Positions 32,447 through 42,153 of a stretch of 56,751 bases of DNA are shown here, in pieces; the stretch's first letter is position 1; each line of letters starts with the position of its first letter. The notes below the pieces were generated by a model. It made no database searches. It was not told where the DNA came from and worked only from the letters and a program-made list of their open reading frames with translations. This stretch comes from Bacillus timonensis (GTDB taxonomy: Bacteria > Bacillota > Bacilli > Bacillales > Bacillaceae_L): the NCBI RefSeq assembly GCF_000285535.1, contig NZ_HE610985.1:272022-328772 (forward strand), written 5' to 3'. The translations under genes were made by a program, and so were the position numbers.

Positions 32447-34330
32447 ATGAAAATAAATGTTATGGGTGAAACAAATTCAATTTTAAAAGGATTAGAGTTT
32501 TTAACAGATGAATTGAATATTGAATTACACGAAAATGGCTACCCGATTACAGTTACACAAAGGGTAGGTCCTATTCAAGTACTGAATAAGGATGGAAAAG
32601 GTGAAATCTTTTATCAAGAAAAAATCCACTTTTATCGCGCAATCGGGGTCTGGTTAGAGAACTATCAAAAAAATGGAGAATTTGAGTTAACTGAACAACC
32701 CCATTTTCAAACAAGTGGTATCATGTTGGACGTTTCCCGAAATGCCGTATTGAAAGTAGATGAGGTACAAGGTCTACTTAGGAAATTGGCAGTTATGGGG
32801 TTAAATGTCGTTATGCTTTATACAGAAGATACGTATGAAGTTCCAGAATATCCGTATTTTGGATATATGCGTGGTAGATATACGGAAGACGAATTAAAAA
32901 TATGTGATGAATATGCAGATGCTCTAGGTATAGAAATGATTCCATGTATTCAAACACTTGCCCATTTAACAATGGCATTAAAATGGGGCTATGCTCAAGA
33001 AATAAGAGATACTGCTGATATCTTATTAGTTGGTGAATCAAAAACATACCATTTTATTGAAAGTATGATTAAGGCTGCATCAAAACCATTTAGATCAAAC
33101 CGGATTCATTTAGGGATGGACGAAGCTCATCAGCTCGGGTTAGGTAGATATCTAGATTTACACGGATATGAAAACCGTTTTGACATTATGAACAAACATC
33201 TAGACAAAGTTGTATCTATCGCTGAGGCACAAGGTCTAAATCCAATGATTTGGAGTGATATGTATTTCCGCTTAGGCTCAAAACATGGTGGATATTATGA
33301 TAATGACGTCCATATTCCAAAAGAAGCAATTGAGTCTATACCTGAAAATGTCCAACTTGTTTATTGGGATTATTATCATGCAGATGAAGAGTTTTATACT
33401 TCTTATCTTCAAAAACATAAAGAGTTAGGAAGAAATACCCTTTTTGCAGGTGGGGCATGGACATGGAATGGCATTTCCCCAAATTACGGAAGAGCATTTG
33501 TAACGACAGAAGCTGCACTAACAGCGTGTAAAAAAGATGGCCTCGAAGAAGTTTTTACGACATTATGGGGTGACAATGGAGCAGAAACTCCGCTTACATC
33601 GGCGCTACCTGTCATTCAACTTTATGCGGAACACACCTATCACGAAATAGTTACAAAAGAACATTTAGCACAGCGCTTTCAGTTTTGTACAGGTGGAATT
33701 TTAGAGGATTATCTCATCCTAAATCAATTGGATGAAACCCCAGGTGTGATGAAAAACAATTTAAATTCATCTAATGCATCAAAGTTCTTATTGTGGCAGG
33801 ATCTGCTAATCGGTTTATTTGATGAAAATATTCGCGGACTTCAAATGAATGAACATTATCAAAAGCTAGTCCCTCAATTAAAGGCAGCAAAGGAAAGAAA
33901 CCCGAATGCCGTTCAACTATTTGAGTTCTATGAACAAGTAGCAAAGGTTTTAAGTGTAAAGGCAGAATTAGGCATTCAGTTGAAGCAAGCATATGACAGA
34001 AGTGATAAAGAGAGTATGTCAGACCTTCTTGAATTGGTTAAAGGAATGATTAACGAGGTACGTCTATTACACTCTAAACATAGGGATGTTTGGTTTTCAT
34101 TATATAAACCATTTGGTTGGGAGATTATTGAATTTCGCTATGGAGGACTTCTTGCCCGTTTGGAAACAACTCAAATACGGATTCAACAATGGCTAGAAGG
34201 TAAAATTGATAGAATTGAAGAATTAGAAGAAAAGAGATTACTACATGATGGTCCAAATGGAATTCTGGAAGGCTCTTTAGGGAATCACTTTTACCATCGA
34301 ATTGCAACGGCAGGTAATTTAAATTGGTAG
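32447..34330 (+). CDS. GH20 beta-N-acetylhexosaminidase, GcnA-like, cytoplasmic
   Basis: A 627-aa glycosidase with no signal peptide. Residues 1-90 fit the N-terminal domain of GH20 enzymes; the catalytic barrel follows. The Asp-Glu pair for substrate-assisted catalysis is D225-E226 in HLGMDEAHQLGLG, in the form GMDE seen in the GcnA-type subgroup (streptococcal members have about the same length). VYWDYYH and TLWGDNGAET supply the substrate-site Trp residues. It releases terminal beta-GlcNAc or GalNAc from imported oligosaccharides. AAAAGAGG lies before ATG. This gene defines the sugar class handled by the locus. Confidence 0.9.
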   Translation: MKINVMGETNSILKGLEFLTDELNIELHENGYPITVTQRVGPIQVLNKDGKGEIFYQEKIHFYRAIGVWLENYQKNGEFELTEQPHFQTSGIMLDVSRNAVLKVDEVQGLLRKLAVMGLNVVMLYTEDTYEVPEYPYFGYMRGRYTEDELKICDEYADALGIEMIPCIQTLAHLTMALKWGYAQEIRDTADILLVGESKTYHFIESMIKAASKPFRSNRIHLGMDEAHQLGLGRYLDLHGYENRFDIMNKHLDKVVSIAEAQGLNPMIWSDMYFRLGSKHGGYYDNDVHIPKEAIESIPENVQLVYWDYYHADEEFYTSYLQKHKELGRNTLFAGGAWTWNGISPNYGRAFVTTEAALTACKKDGLEEVFTTLWGDNGAETPLTSALPVIQLYAEHTYHEIVTKEHLAQRFQFCTGGILEDYLILNQLDETPGVMKNNLNSSNASKFLLWQDLLIGLFDENIRGLQMNEHYQKLVPQLKAAKERNPNAVQLFEFYEQVAKVLSVKAELGIQLKQAYDRSDKESMSDLLELVKGMINEVRLLHSKHRDVWFSLYKPFGWEIIEFRYGGLLARLETTQIRIQQWLEGKIDRIEELEEKRLLHDGPNGILEGSLGNHFYHRIATAGNLNW

Positions 34331-34392
34331 TTTTGTAAACGTATCCAAATATAAGAGGCAACTTAGGGAATATGAGGAAAGAGGGGGATTGT

Positions 34393-35382
34393 ATGCAACA
34401 CGTTTTATTAATTGGTGCAGGAACAATGGGAAAGGAACATGCTAATTCCTATTATGCGATGAAAGATGTTCGTGTCGTTGGGATTGTAGACAAACGAACA
34501 GAACAAGCACAGGAAGTTATCGGTGATAAAGATACCATCGTTTTTGAAAGCATAGAAGAGGCGGTAAATACACTCGAACATATTGATGTGATTGATGTTT
34601 GTGTTCCGACTTTCCTGCATAAAGAGTATGTCATGAAAGCTGCTGATTTTGGAATTGATGTTATTTGTGAAAAACCATTAGCTTATACACTTGAAGATGC
34701 AAAGGAAATGATGGACTACTGTGATAAAAAACAGGTGAAATTATTTGTTGGGCATGTTGTTCGTTTCTTCCCGCAGTATGCAAAAGCAAAAGAGCTCGTT
34801 GCCAATGGTGCAATTGGGGAGATTGGAGTCGTTCGAACAAGACGAGGTGGAAATTTCCCCGCAGGTTGGACCGATTGGTATTCAAATGCAGCGAAAAGTG
34901 GTGGCGTGATACTAGATTTAATTATTCATGATTTTGATTTTTTACGCTGGAACTTTGGAGAAGTGGAGCGAGTATATGCAAAAGGTCTTCCTAACCTTCA
35001 TTATGCAATTGTGACAGTAGCCTTTCAATCAGGGGTAATCGCACATGTTGAGGGTTCGTGGGTCCATCAAACATTTTCGACTCAATTTGAGTTTGCTGGA
35101 ACAAATGGGATTGTTGATTATGATAGTTCTAAAGAAGAACCTGTTTTCCTTTCCATAAAGCAATCAAATGGAGATGTAGGTGGTGTTCAAGTACCTCAAA
35201 GTCCTTTGAGAAGATCACCTTACTTTACCGAACTCCAGCATTTCTTGAAATGTTTAAAAACAAATGAAACGCCGATTGTAACAGCTGAAGATGCCTATAG
35301 AGCGATGGAAATATCAATTGCAGCCCTTCAATCTTTAAAAACAGGTTTACCTGTAACACTTGGTCAAAAGGGGGAAAACTAA
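34393..35382 (+). CDS. Gfo/Idh/MocA family dehydrogenase
   Basis: A 329-aa NAD(P)-dependent sugar dehydrogenase. The nucleotide motif LLIGAGTMGKEHANSY begins at residue 5, with EKPLAYT (residues about 92-98) carrying the catalytic Lys and LIIHDFDFLRW the conserved His. Start is ATG 34393, after AGAGGGGG; the upstream ATG at 34372 has no ribosome site. It lies 2 bases before its homologue at 35384, so the two are probably co-translated and may act on successive positions or as an oxidation/reduction pair. Confidence 0.87.
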   Translation: MQHVLLIGAGTMGKEHANSYYAMKDVRVVGIVDKRTEQAQEVIGDKDTIVFESIEEAVNTLEHIDVIDVCVPTFLHKEYVMKAADFGIDVICEKPLAYTLEDAKEMMDYCDKKQVKLFVGHVVRFFPQYAKAKELVANGAIGEIGVVRTRRGGNFPAGWTDWYSNAAKSGGVILDLIIHDFDFLRWNFGEVERVYAKGLPNLHYAIVTVAFQSGVIAHVEGSWVHQTFSTQFEFAGTNGIVDYDSSKEEPVFLSIKQSNGDVGGVQVPQSPLRRSPYFTELQHFLKCLKTNETPIVTAEDAYRAMEISIAALQSLKTGLPVTLGQKGEN

Positions 35383-35383
35383 C

Positions 35384-36358
35384 ATGAAAATTGGCATCAT
35401 TAGCTTTGCCCATATGCACGCGAATAGTTATGCGTCTGTTATAAATGAAATGGAAGATGTCACATTAGCTGGAATTGCCGATGATAATGAGGATAGAGGT
35501 ACGAAAAATTCACAGCTTTTTGACACCGTTTATTATAAAAATTATCAAGATTTACTCGACACTGACATTGATGCGGTTATTGTTACCTCCGAAAATAGTT
35601 TACACCATCAACATGTAATTGCAGCTGCTAAAGCTGGTAAACATGTACTATGTGAAAAGCCGTTAGCCACTAATGTAAAAGACATTGAAGATATGATTCG
35701 AGTCTGTGAACAACATGGAGTACTGCTAGGAACGGCGTTTCCTGTCCGATTCAATACACCTATTCTGGAAGCAAAAAAGGTAATTGAAAAAGGTGTATTA
35801 GGTGATATTTTAGCCATTAAAGGGACAAATCGTGGAACCAATCCTGGTGGTTGGTTTATTGACAAGGAGAAATCAGGTGGTGGAGCAGTACTCGACCATA
35901 CGGTACACGTTGTCGATATTATGAGATGGTTTACAGGGGCTGAAGTGAAGGAAGTATACGCTGAAATTGGCAATGTCTATATTGATCATGAAATTGACGA
36001 TTGTGGAATTTTAACGATGGAATTTACAAATGGCATGTTTGCCACTCTCGATTGCAGCTGGTCAAGAAATAGTGCCTATCCTACATGGGGCGATGTCACA
36101 ATGGAAATTATCGGGACAAATGGCAGTTTGAAAATTGATGCTTTCGCTCAAAAAATCGATTTCTACTCCAATCAGGACGGGGTCAATTGGATTAGCTGGG
36201 GAGATGATATGGACGCAGGTCTGATTGAGGATTTTGTTGCAAGTATAAAAGAAGGAAAAGCACCACTTGCGACAGGCCATTCAGGCTTGAAAGCGGTGGA
36301 GGTAGCACTAGCCGCCTATCAATCTTTCGAGAAAAAAGCACCAGTAAAATTAAGCTAA
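35384..36358 (+). CDS. Gfo/Idh/MocA family dehydrogenase
   Basis: A 324-aa dehydrogenase of the same family as its neighbour but clearly diverged. IISFAHMHANSYASV replaces the normal GxGxxG turn (Gly residues absent), while CEKPLAT supplies the catalytic Lys and LDHTVHVVDIMRW the His. The odd nucleotide-binding turn is common in a sub-branch of Gfo/Idh enzymes that keeps tightly bound cofactor or acts in redox cycling; the latter is inference. AAAGGGGG lies before ATG 35384. Confidence 0.85.
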   Translation: MKIGIISFAHMHANSYASVINEMEDVTLAGIADDNEDRGTKNSQLFDTVYYKNYQDLLDTDIDAVIVTSENSLHHQHVIAAAKAGKHVLCEKPLATNVKDIEDMIRVCEQHGVLLGTAFPVRFNTPILEAKKVIEKGVLGDILAIKGTNRGTNPGGWFIDKEKSGGGAVLDHTVHVVDIMRWFTGAEVKEVYAEIGNVYIDHEIDDCGILTMEFTNGMFATLDCSWSRNSAYPTWGDVTMEIIGTNGSLKIDAFAQKIDFYSNQDGVNWISWGDDMDAGLIEDFVASIKEGKAPLATGHSGLKAVEVALAAYQSFEKKAPVKLS

Positions 36359-36399
36359 CCATGAAAGAATGTTCAGTTACTAAAAATAGGGGTGAGTAA

Positions 36400-37977
36400 A
36401 TGACAGTCTCACAAGAATTACAAGCGGATATTGTGATAATTGGAGGAGGCCTTGGCGGGTGTGCTGCGGCACTTTCTGCCTTACAATCCGGAAAAAACGT
36501 CATCTTAACAGAAGAGACAAAATGGATTGGCGGTCAAATTACAAACCAAGGAGTGCCACCGGACGAGCATCCTTGGATTGAAAGCTTTGGAGCGACAAGA
36601 AGTTATCGGACTTTCCGTAAAAAAATAAGAGAATATTATGTTGCTAATCTTCCAGTAAAAAATATTGAACGAACGAATGATCAATTTAATCCTGGTACTG
36701 CCATTGTAAGTAAAATAAGTCACGAGCCAAGAGTTGCATTAAGGGTACTCTACGATATGCTTGCACCTTATATAAGCAATGGAAAGCTAACATTATTAAC
36801 AGAATATAAAATCATACATGCTGAAACAAAACAAGATGACGTTCAAGCTGTGACTGTTCAACATACAAGTACTGGCTATTCTTACCTTTTAAAAGGAGCG
36901 TATTTTTTGGATGCAACAGAAGTGGGTGATGTTTTACCACTTGCTGGAGTTGAATATGTTACCGGTGCAGAATCACAGGTTGAAACTGGAGAACCCCATG
37001 CACCAAAGGATGCAGAGCCATTTAATATGCAGGCTTTTACGTATTGTTTTGCGATTGATCATATTGAAGGAGAAAATCATACAATCGAAAAGCCTGCACA
37101 ATATGAGTTTTGGAAAAACTATCAAGCTGACTTTTGGCCAGCTAAGCAATTAAGCTGGTGGGGACTTGTCCCTCATACATTGGAGCCGATTGAGTATTCC
37201 TTATTCTATGAGCCTAATCGTTTTTCACTTTGGAATTATCGTAGAATAATTGATAAAAATAATTTTGAACCAGGTACATTTCAAAGTGATATGACAATCG
37301 TTAATTGGCCTCAAAATGATTATTGGTTAGGTCCTATCATTGATGTATCCGATGAAGAAAAAGAAAAGCATTTATATAATGCCAAACAACTAAGTTTGTC
37401 TTTACTTTATTGGATGCAAACGGAGGCACCACGTCCAGATGGTGGAAAAGGTTATCCTGGCATTCGATTACGAAAAGATGTGTTAGGTACTGAAGATGGC
37501 TTGGCAATGTACCCTTATATTCGAGAATCAAGAAGAATTAAAGCACAATTTACAGTAAAAGAACAACATATTAGTGGTGAAATTGAAGGGAAAGACAGTG
37601 CAACCTATTTTCCTGATAGCGTCGGAATTGGAAGTTATCGCTTAGATCTGCATCCGAGTACAGGAATGAATACGTATATTGATTTTTCATCTCATCCATT
37701 TCAAATTCCACTCGGCAGTTTACTTCCTATTCGTGTTAAAAACGTGTTGCCTGCAAGTAAAAATATTGGGACCACACACATTACGAATGGCTGTTATCGA
37801 CTTCATCCGGTCGAATGGAATATCGGGGAAGCAGCCGGCCACCTAGCAGCCTATTGTATTGACCATGAAATCGTCCCACAAGAAGTCAGGAGTCAGGAAG
37901 GAAAATTAAGAGATTTTCAGTCGCATTTAGTGAAAGCGGGAATTGAACTAGAGTGGCCCAAAATTCATAAAATCTGA
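36400..37977 (+). CDS. FAD-dependent oxidoreductase (FAD_oxidored family)
   Basis: A 525-aa flavoprotein. The FAD motif IVIIGGGLGGCAAALSALQSG is at residues about 11-31, then IGGQITNQGVPPDEHPW, a strong mark of this family, and the C-terminal GCYRLHPVEWNIGEAAGHLA. The protein at 18375 belongs to the same superfamily but is of a distinct subtype. It probably oxidises a sugar or sugar acid using FAD. AGGGGTGAG precedes ATG. It follows the two Gfo/Idh genes with a 42-base gap. Confidence 0.85.
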   Translation: MTVSQELQADIVIIGGGLGGCAAALSALQSGKNVILTEETKWIGGQITNQGVPPDEHPWIESFGATRSYRTFRKKIREYYVANLPVKNIERTNDQFNPGTAIVSKISHEPRVALRVLYDMLAPYISNGKLTLLTEYKIIHAETKQDDVQAVTVQHTSTGYSYLLKGAYFLDATEVGDVLPLAGVEYVTGAESQVETGEPHAPKDAEPFNMQAFTYCFAIDHIEGENHTIEKPAQYEFWKNYQADFWPAKQLSWWGLVPHTLEPIEYSLFYEPNRFSLWNYRRIIDKNNFEPGTFQSDMTIVNWPQNDYWLGPIIDVSDEEKEKHLYNAKQLSLSLLYWMQTEAPRPDGGKGYPGIRLRKDVLGTEDGLAMYPYIRESRRIKAQFTVKEQHISGEIEGKDSATYFPDSVGIGSYRLDLHPSTGMNTYIDFSSHPFQIPLGSLLPIRVKNVLPASKNIGTTHITNGCYRLHPVEWNIGEAAGHLAAYCIDHEIVPQEVRSQEGKLRDFQSHLVKAGIELEWPKIHKI

Positions 37978-38004
37978 TAAAAAATAGAGTGGAGTGGATA
38001 AGGA

Positions 38005-39849
38005 ATGATAGCTCTCGTTGACAAAAGTATGAAAATGAAAAATCAAGTAATCTTTACTCACTATTTTTCAGACATCAATAATCTTTTACAAGAAGACCTC
38101 CATTCCTATTCATGTATTTTTATAAATGGTCATGACAATGGAAAACCAATGAAATTGTCATATGAGATGCTTGAAAAGCTATGGAATTTTGTGGAACATG
38201 GAGGGATGGTATATGGGGAGCTCATCAATTGTGATGACTTCCCATCTTCCCGTCTTTTTGGATTCAAGCAAGATTTTACCGTAACCCATCGTCGATTAGA
38301 AAAACTAGTGATATCACGTGAGAATAGCTATTGTAAAAAAGGGCAGCTGCTCGAATGGCATGGGCCCTTTATAACAGGCTTTACCTTTGACACCGAAAGA
38401 TTGCTAAATATAGGTAATTTTAAAGAGACACATTCGACGGATGAAGAAGGAAAATACCCTGGTATTGTTGTGAAAAACCATGGGAAAGGAAAAGCCATTT
38501 TTTCGACGTTTTCTTTTTTAGGCAATGAACAGTATTGGGCGTTACGGCCTAATTGGTTATGGAATCAGGTTATCAACTGGTTACAAACCGATTACCATTT
38601 GCCACTACAGAGCAAACAACCAATCATTCTCCCGACAAAAGAAACGAATAGTAAAAAGACAATTGAAAAAGGGATGAACTGGTTTTTAACCTCTGGTATT
38701 TTACCAAAGGAAGATGGTTGTCTCGGAATTTATGAAAATATACATTCGATTCGAAGTGATATTAGTAAAGACTATCGTCCTGATTGTCATGCACATACAG
38801 CCCTGTTATTTTATCTTTATGGAGAATATGCAAACGAACAAAAATGGATTGAGCGTTCTAATAATTTATTAAACTACTTATTTGAAGCCGGTTATCAGGA
38901 TACCGATCCTGATTCAGCAACATATGGTTTTTGGAAATGGTTTCAAAGTCCGAAAAGAAAGCCAGATCAAATTTTTTCAGATGATAATAGTTGGGTAACA
39001 CTTGTCCTACTATATTTATACCGGAAAACAGGTAAAACGGAATATAAAGAGAGAGGTTTATTAACCGCTTATGCTCTTTTACAAACCCAAAATAAAAACG
39101 GACTTAGACCAGAATGTATTCGTGAACAAGAATTACTTGATAATGGTACCGCATATTTCAAAAATTCAACATTGGCCAGTATGAATCCTCATTTTGAAGC
39201 AATTGTTCATGCTGCTTTTATCCAAGCTTATTTTGTTTCAAAGGATGATGCTTTTTTACAAACGGCGTATCAGGGTACCTTAACACTGCTTGAAAATAAA
39301 AGAGATTTAAAGTTTATGTATAGTAAGACGGCTGGTTATAGTAGATTCTTACTGTCATTAGCACAAATGTATGCCGTTACAAAGGATGAAATCATTCTAA
39401 AAGGGCTACAAGAAGTACTGGAGTACTTAACTAACCATCAACATGATTTAGGTGGAATTGAGGAAAGTGATAATCCAGAGCCTGACCGCTATGGTACAGA
39501 GGACACAGGAGTGTTCCGAATGAATGGAGAAGGAATTGCGGACCAATTATATACGAATAATTTCTTACTAATGAATTCATGGGAGGCTTGGAAAGCAACT
39601 GGCGACCCAAAAGTTAAAGAGTTACATGAAAAGCTTGTTCAATTTTTAGCCTCCATTCAGATTACTTCTTCAAAAAAGGAATTTGATGGTGGATGGATGC
39701 GGTCTTTTCATCTCGAGAGTGGAGAGTATTTTGGCAATAATGGTGACACTGGCTGGGGTGCATATGTGATAGAAAGCGGATGGACAAATGCAATTATTCT
39801 CTCAAGCCTTATTTTAAAAGAACTAGATCAATCCTTATTGGATTTGTGA
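38005..39849 (+). CDS. Two-domain protein: GATase-like plus (alpha/alpha)-barrel
   Basis: A 614-aa cytoplasmic protein without signal peptide. Residues about 1-200 resemble a class I glutamine-amidotransferase-like (ThuA/DUF4350-type) fold: YSCIFINGHDNG, FVEHGGMVYGE and GKAIFSTFSF, without a visible catalytic Cys triad. Residues about 215-610 look like an (alpha/alpha)6 toroid seen in unsaturated-uronyl hydrolases, epimerases and related glycan enzymes (YRPDCHAHTALLFYLYGEYA, DDNSWVTLVLLYLY, GNNGDTGWGAYVIESGW). I recognise no exact family. In this operon it is likely a glycoside hydrolase, lyase or epimerase. GGAGTGGATAAGG lies before ATG. Confidence 0.65.
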   Translation: MIALVDKSMKMKNQVIFTHYFSDINNLLQEDLHSYSCIFINGHDNGKPMKLSYEMLEKLWNFVEHGGMVYGELINCDDFPSSRLFGFKQDFTVTHRRLEKLVISRENSYCKKGQLLEWHGPFITGFTFDTERLLNIGNFKETHSTDEEGKYPGIVVKNHGKGKAIFSTFSFLGNEQYWALRPNWLWNQVINWLQTDYHLPLQSKQPIILPTKETNSKKTIEKGMNWFLTSGILPKEDGCLGIYENIHSIRSDISKDYRPDCHAHTALLFYLYGEYANEQKWIERSNNLLNYLFEAGYQDTDPDSATYGFWKWFQSPKRKPDQIFSDDNSWVTLVLLYLYRKTGKTEYKERGLLTAYALLQTQNKNGLRPECIREQELLDNGTAYFKNSTLASMNPHFEAIVHAAFIQAYFVSKDDAFLQTAYQGTLTLLENKRDLKFMYSKTAGYSRFLLSLAQMYAVTKDEIILKGLQEVLEYLTNHQHDLGGIEESDNPEPDRYGTEDTGVFRMNGEGIADQLYTNNFLLMNSWEAWKATGDPKVKELHEKLVQFLASIQITSSKKEFDGGWMRSFHLESGEYFGNNGDTGWGAYVIESGWTNAIILSSLILKELDQSLLDL

Positions 39850-39862
39850 GAGGAGGCGCACT

Positions 39863-40576
39863 ATGTCAGTAACATGCAGCATTCTTACTGATGAAAAACC
39901 TGTCGTATATGCGAAAGAAGAACTGCTTAAGTATATCCAACAAGTCGGACAGCCCATTCCGTATACTTTTGTGTTAGGGATGGAACAAGATTTTATTGAA
40001 AAGGGTTTAGTTGAACAACCTACATTAAAGAAAAACTCGACAATTGACACTTTTCAACTAGTACAAAAGAACAGCGAGATTTATATCATCGGCTCAAATC
40101 CTAGGTCGGTACTTTATGGTGTTTATCATACTTGTAAAAAACTATTTGGTTACAAGTGGGTTCATTTTTTATCCAAAGAAAATATAGTATACAAGGATGC
40201 AAGTTTTGAATCATCAACCCTTCATACTGGGAAAATGGGTAGAAGAGGGTTGGTTATTGAAAATTATGATGACACCTCATTCCTTTTACAAATCATCGAT
40301 TGGGCAGCTAAACACTATATAAATGAACTGTTTTTTACGTTTATGTTATGGGACAAGGTAAAATCAGAAATTGAAAAAGAGATCGAAAAACGTGGGTTCA
40401 CCATTACCATTGGTGGTCATAGCATGCACTACTTATTACGTGATATCTCTGTTTCGGATAAAAGGCAGATTAATTATTCAGATGATAGTTGGAAAGGTTT
40501 ACTAATTGATAAAATAAAAATTATCTCGAAAAAACACCATCTATCAAAAGGTTATCTTTATGGCCAGCCGATATAG
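39863..40576 (+). pseudogene. Glycosidase-like protein (GH67-N/DUF4838 type), 5' part before frameshift
   Basis: The first 237 residues of a protein of about 522 aa, ending early at TAG. AKEELLKYIQQVG and SNPRSVLYGVYHTCKKLFGYKWV match the N-terminal domain common to GH67 alpha-glucuronidases, GH20 and DUF4838 proteins; then a barrel begins (RRGLVIENYDD). Adding one A in the ATCAAAAG run at about 40544-40551 joins this frame to 40578-41430 and restores LSLWPADIG, the expected conserved stretch. AGAGGAGG lies before ATG. A recent inactivating deletion or an assembly error. Confidence 0.75.
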
Positions 40577-40577
40577 G

Positions 40578-41430
40578 GATAAACGATGATCAAGATTTTT
40601 TATCCAAATACATTGCATTTACTGAACAAGTAAAAGAGCAAATTCCTAGTTTAGAAGTAGAGCATATCGCTTACAATGCGGGATTATCTTGGGATATGTT
40701 AGAGTTACCAGATCGTTTCGATAGTTCGAAAACGGTAGATACGTTATACGCATACTGGGGTCGCAATTACCAGCAATCTTTTAATAATGAGGAACGAGCC
40801 TATAATGCTTTACAAAAATGGTGTCAATTAACAAAAGACACACATAAAGAAATTACAATATTTGAATACTATAGTGACCATTTTATGTTAGGGAATCTAT
40901 TCCCACCTTTATTTCATAGGATTTATGAAGATATCAATCTGTATTCAAAGTTGGGAATTAGCCAAATGGTCAATCTGATTGTTCCATACATTCCAAAAGA
41001 AAATGTGAATGAACGAGATTTCCAGTTTCCATGGCAATCCATACAGCTAATGAACAGTTACTATTTTGCACGATTAACGTGGGGCGATGACTTTGAAGAA
41101 ATTGAAAAAGACTTTTACTCCATCTTTAATGAGCATCAAATAGTGGCCAAGAATGTACTTACCAAAATGGAGTCTACCCTCTCAGGAGTATCGAAATGGA
41201 ATGTCCCACTATTTCCGAGTAGGGTAATAGATCCTGAAAAAGTGAAAGAGTGTGAGGACTTACATCGTATTATCTATGACCTACACAAATGGAAAAATGA
41301 ACTTGAACCATTTAAAGTTGATTTTAACTCAGAAATGAAAGACCCATACAGTATGATTACTTTTTATCTTCATTATGTGTGTGAAATGCTAGAGATTTAC
41401 TTACAAGAGTGGAAGGAAAAGGTAGAATAA
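40578..41430 (+). pseudogene. Glycosidase-like protein, 3' part after frameshift
   Basis: Continuation of the preceding frame: LWPADIGINDDQDFLSKYIA, VEHIAYNAGLSWDML, then DTLYAYWGRNYQQ and TIFEYYSDHF, ending at TAA 41430. No own ribosome site is present. The conserved Trp-Pro-Ala-Asp and the later acidic residues fit a barrel catalytic domain of a DUF4838/GH67-like enzyme. The substrate may be a uronic acid-containing or amino-sugar oligosaccharide; not provable. Confidence 0.7.
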
Positions 41431-41468
41431 GAGTCGAATTACATACAGTAAGGCATAGGGGGGAAATG

Positions 41469-42092
41469 ATGAAACAGCGAATTATGTTTATTGGTGACAG
41501 TATTACGTGGTGGGGAATGAGCGAGGATGATTCGATAGGAACTGGTTATGTACGTTTGTTACATGACTATTTAAAGATTTCCTATCCTGATAGGAATCTA
41601 GAAATTATAAACAAAGGGATTAGTGGAAATCGGGTAATAGATTTAGCAGAACGGTGGGACCGTGATGTGATTTCTTATCTTCCCGATATTGTTTCGATTT
41701 CTATCGGAATCAATGATGTATGGAGACAAGTGGATTCTCCTGACATCGAACAAGTGTTACCAAACCGGTTTGAAGAAGTACTAGAGCAACTTCTTATTAC
41801 TACGAAGCAAAAAACTAATGCAACAATCGTTTTAATGGAACCTACGGTAATATCAGAGGATATTCAGGGAAAAGGAAATATAATGTTAAAACCCTATGTT
41901 GATATCATGCATCAACTAGCAGAAAAATACCACGCAGTCGTTGTTCCAACACATCAGGCATTTCTTGCGTTTTTAACATACAAGAAAGAATTTCCTCTTA
42001 CGATAGACGGTGTCCATATGAACACCACAGGGAATATGCTCATGGCAAAAACATGGATACAAGCAACAAACGAGCTACTTGGTAATAATTAA
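41469..42092 (+). CDS. SGNH/GDSL hydrolase
   Basis: A 207-aa esterase of the SGNH family without signal peptide. Block I GDSITWWG (Ser about residue 11), block II Gly in GISGNRV, block III GINDVW, block V DGVHMNTTG with catalytic Asp and His. Cytoplasmic SGNH enzymes in sugar loci usually remove O-acetyl groups from oligosaccharides. I chose ATG 41469, 5 bases after AGGGGGG; ATG 41466 is also possible. It is the last gene of the operon. A terminator lies at 42310. Confidence 0.87.
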   Translation: MKQRIMFIGDSITWWGMSEDDSIGTGYVRLLHDYLKISYPDRNLEIINKGISGNRVIDLAERWDRDVISYLPDIVSISIGINDVWRQVDSPDIEQVLPNRFEEVLEQLLITTKQKTNATIVLMEPTVISEDIQGKGNIMLKPYVDIMHQLAEKYHAVVVPTHQAFLAFLTYKKEFPLTIDGVHMNTTGNMLMAKTWIQATNELLGNN

Positions 42093-42153
42093 GTTTATGC
42101 GAGGAAATCTCTAGATAGTCCAAATCAAGGAACGTATTTAATTTTAAAAGTTT

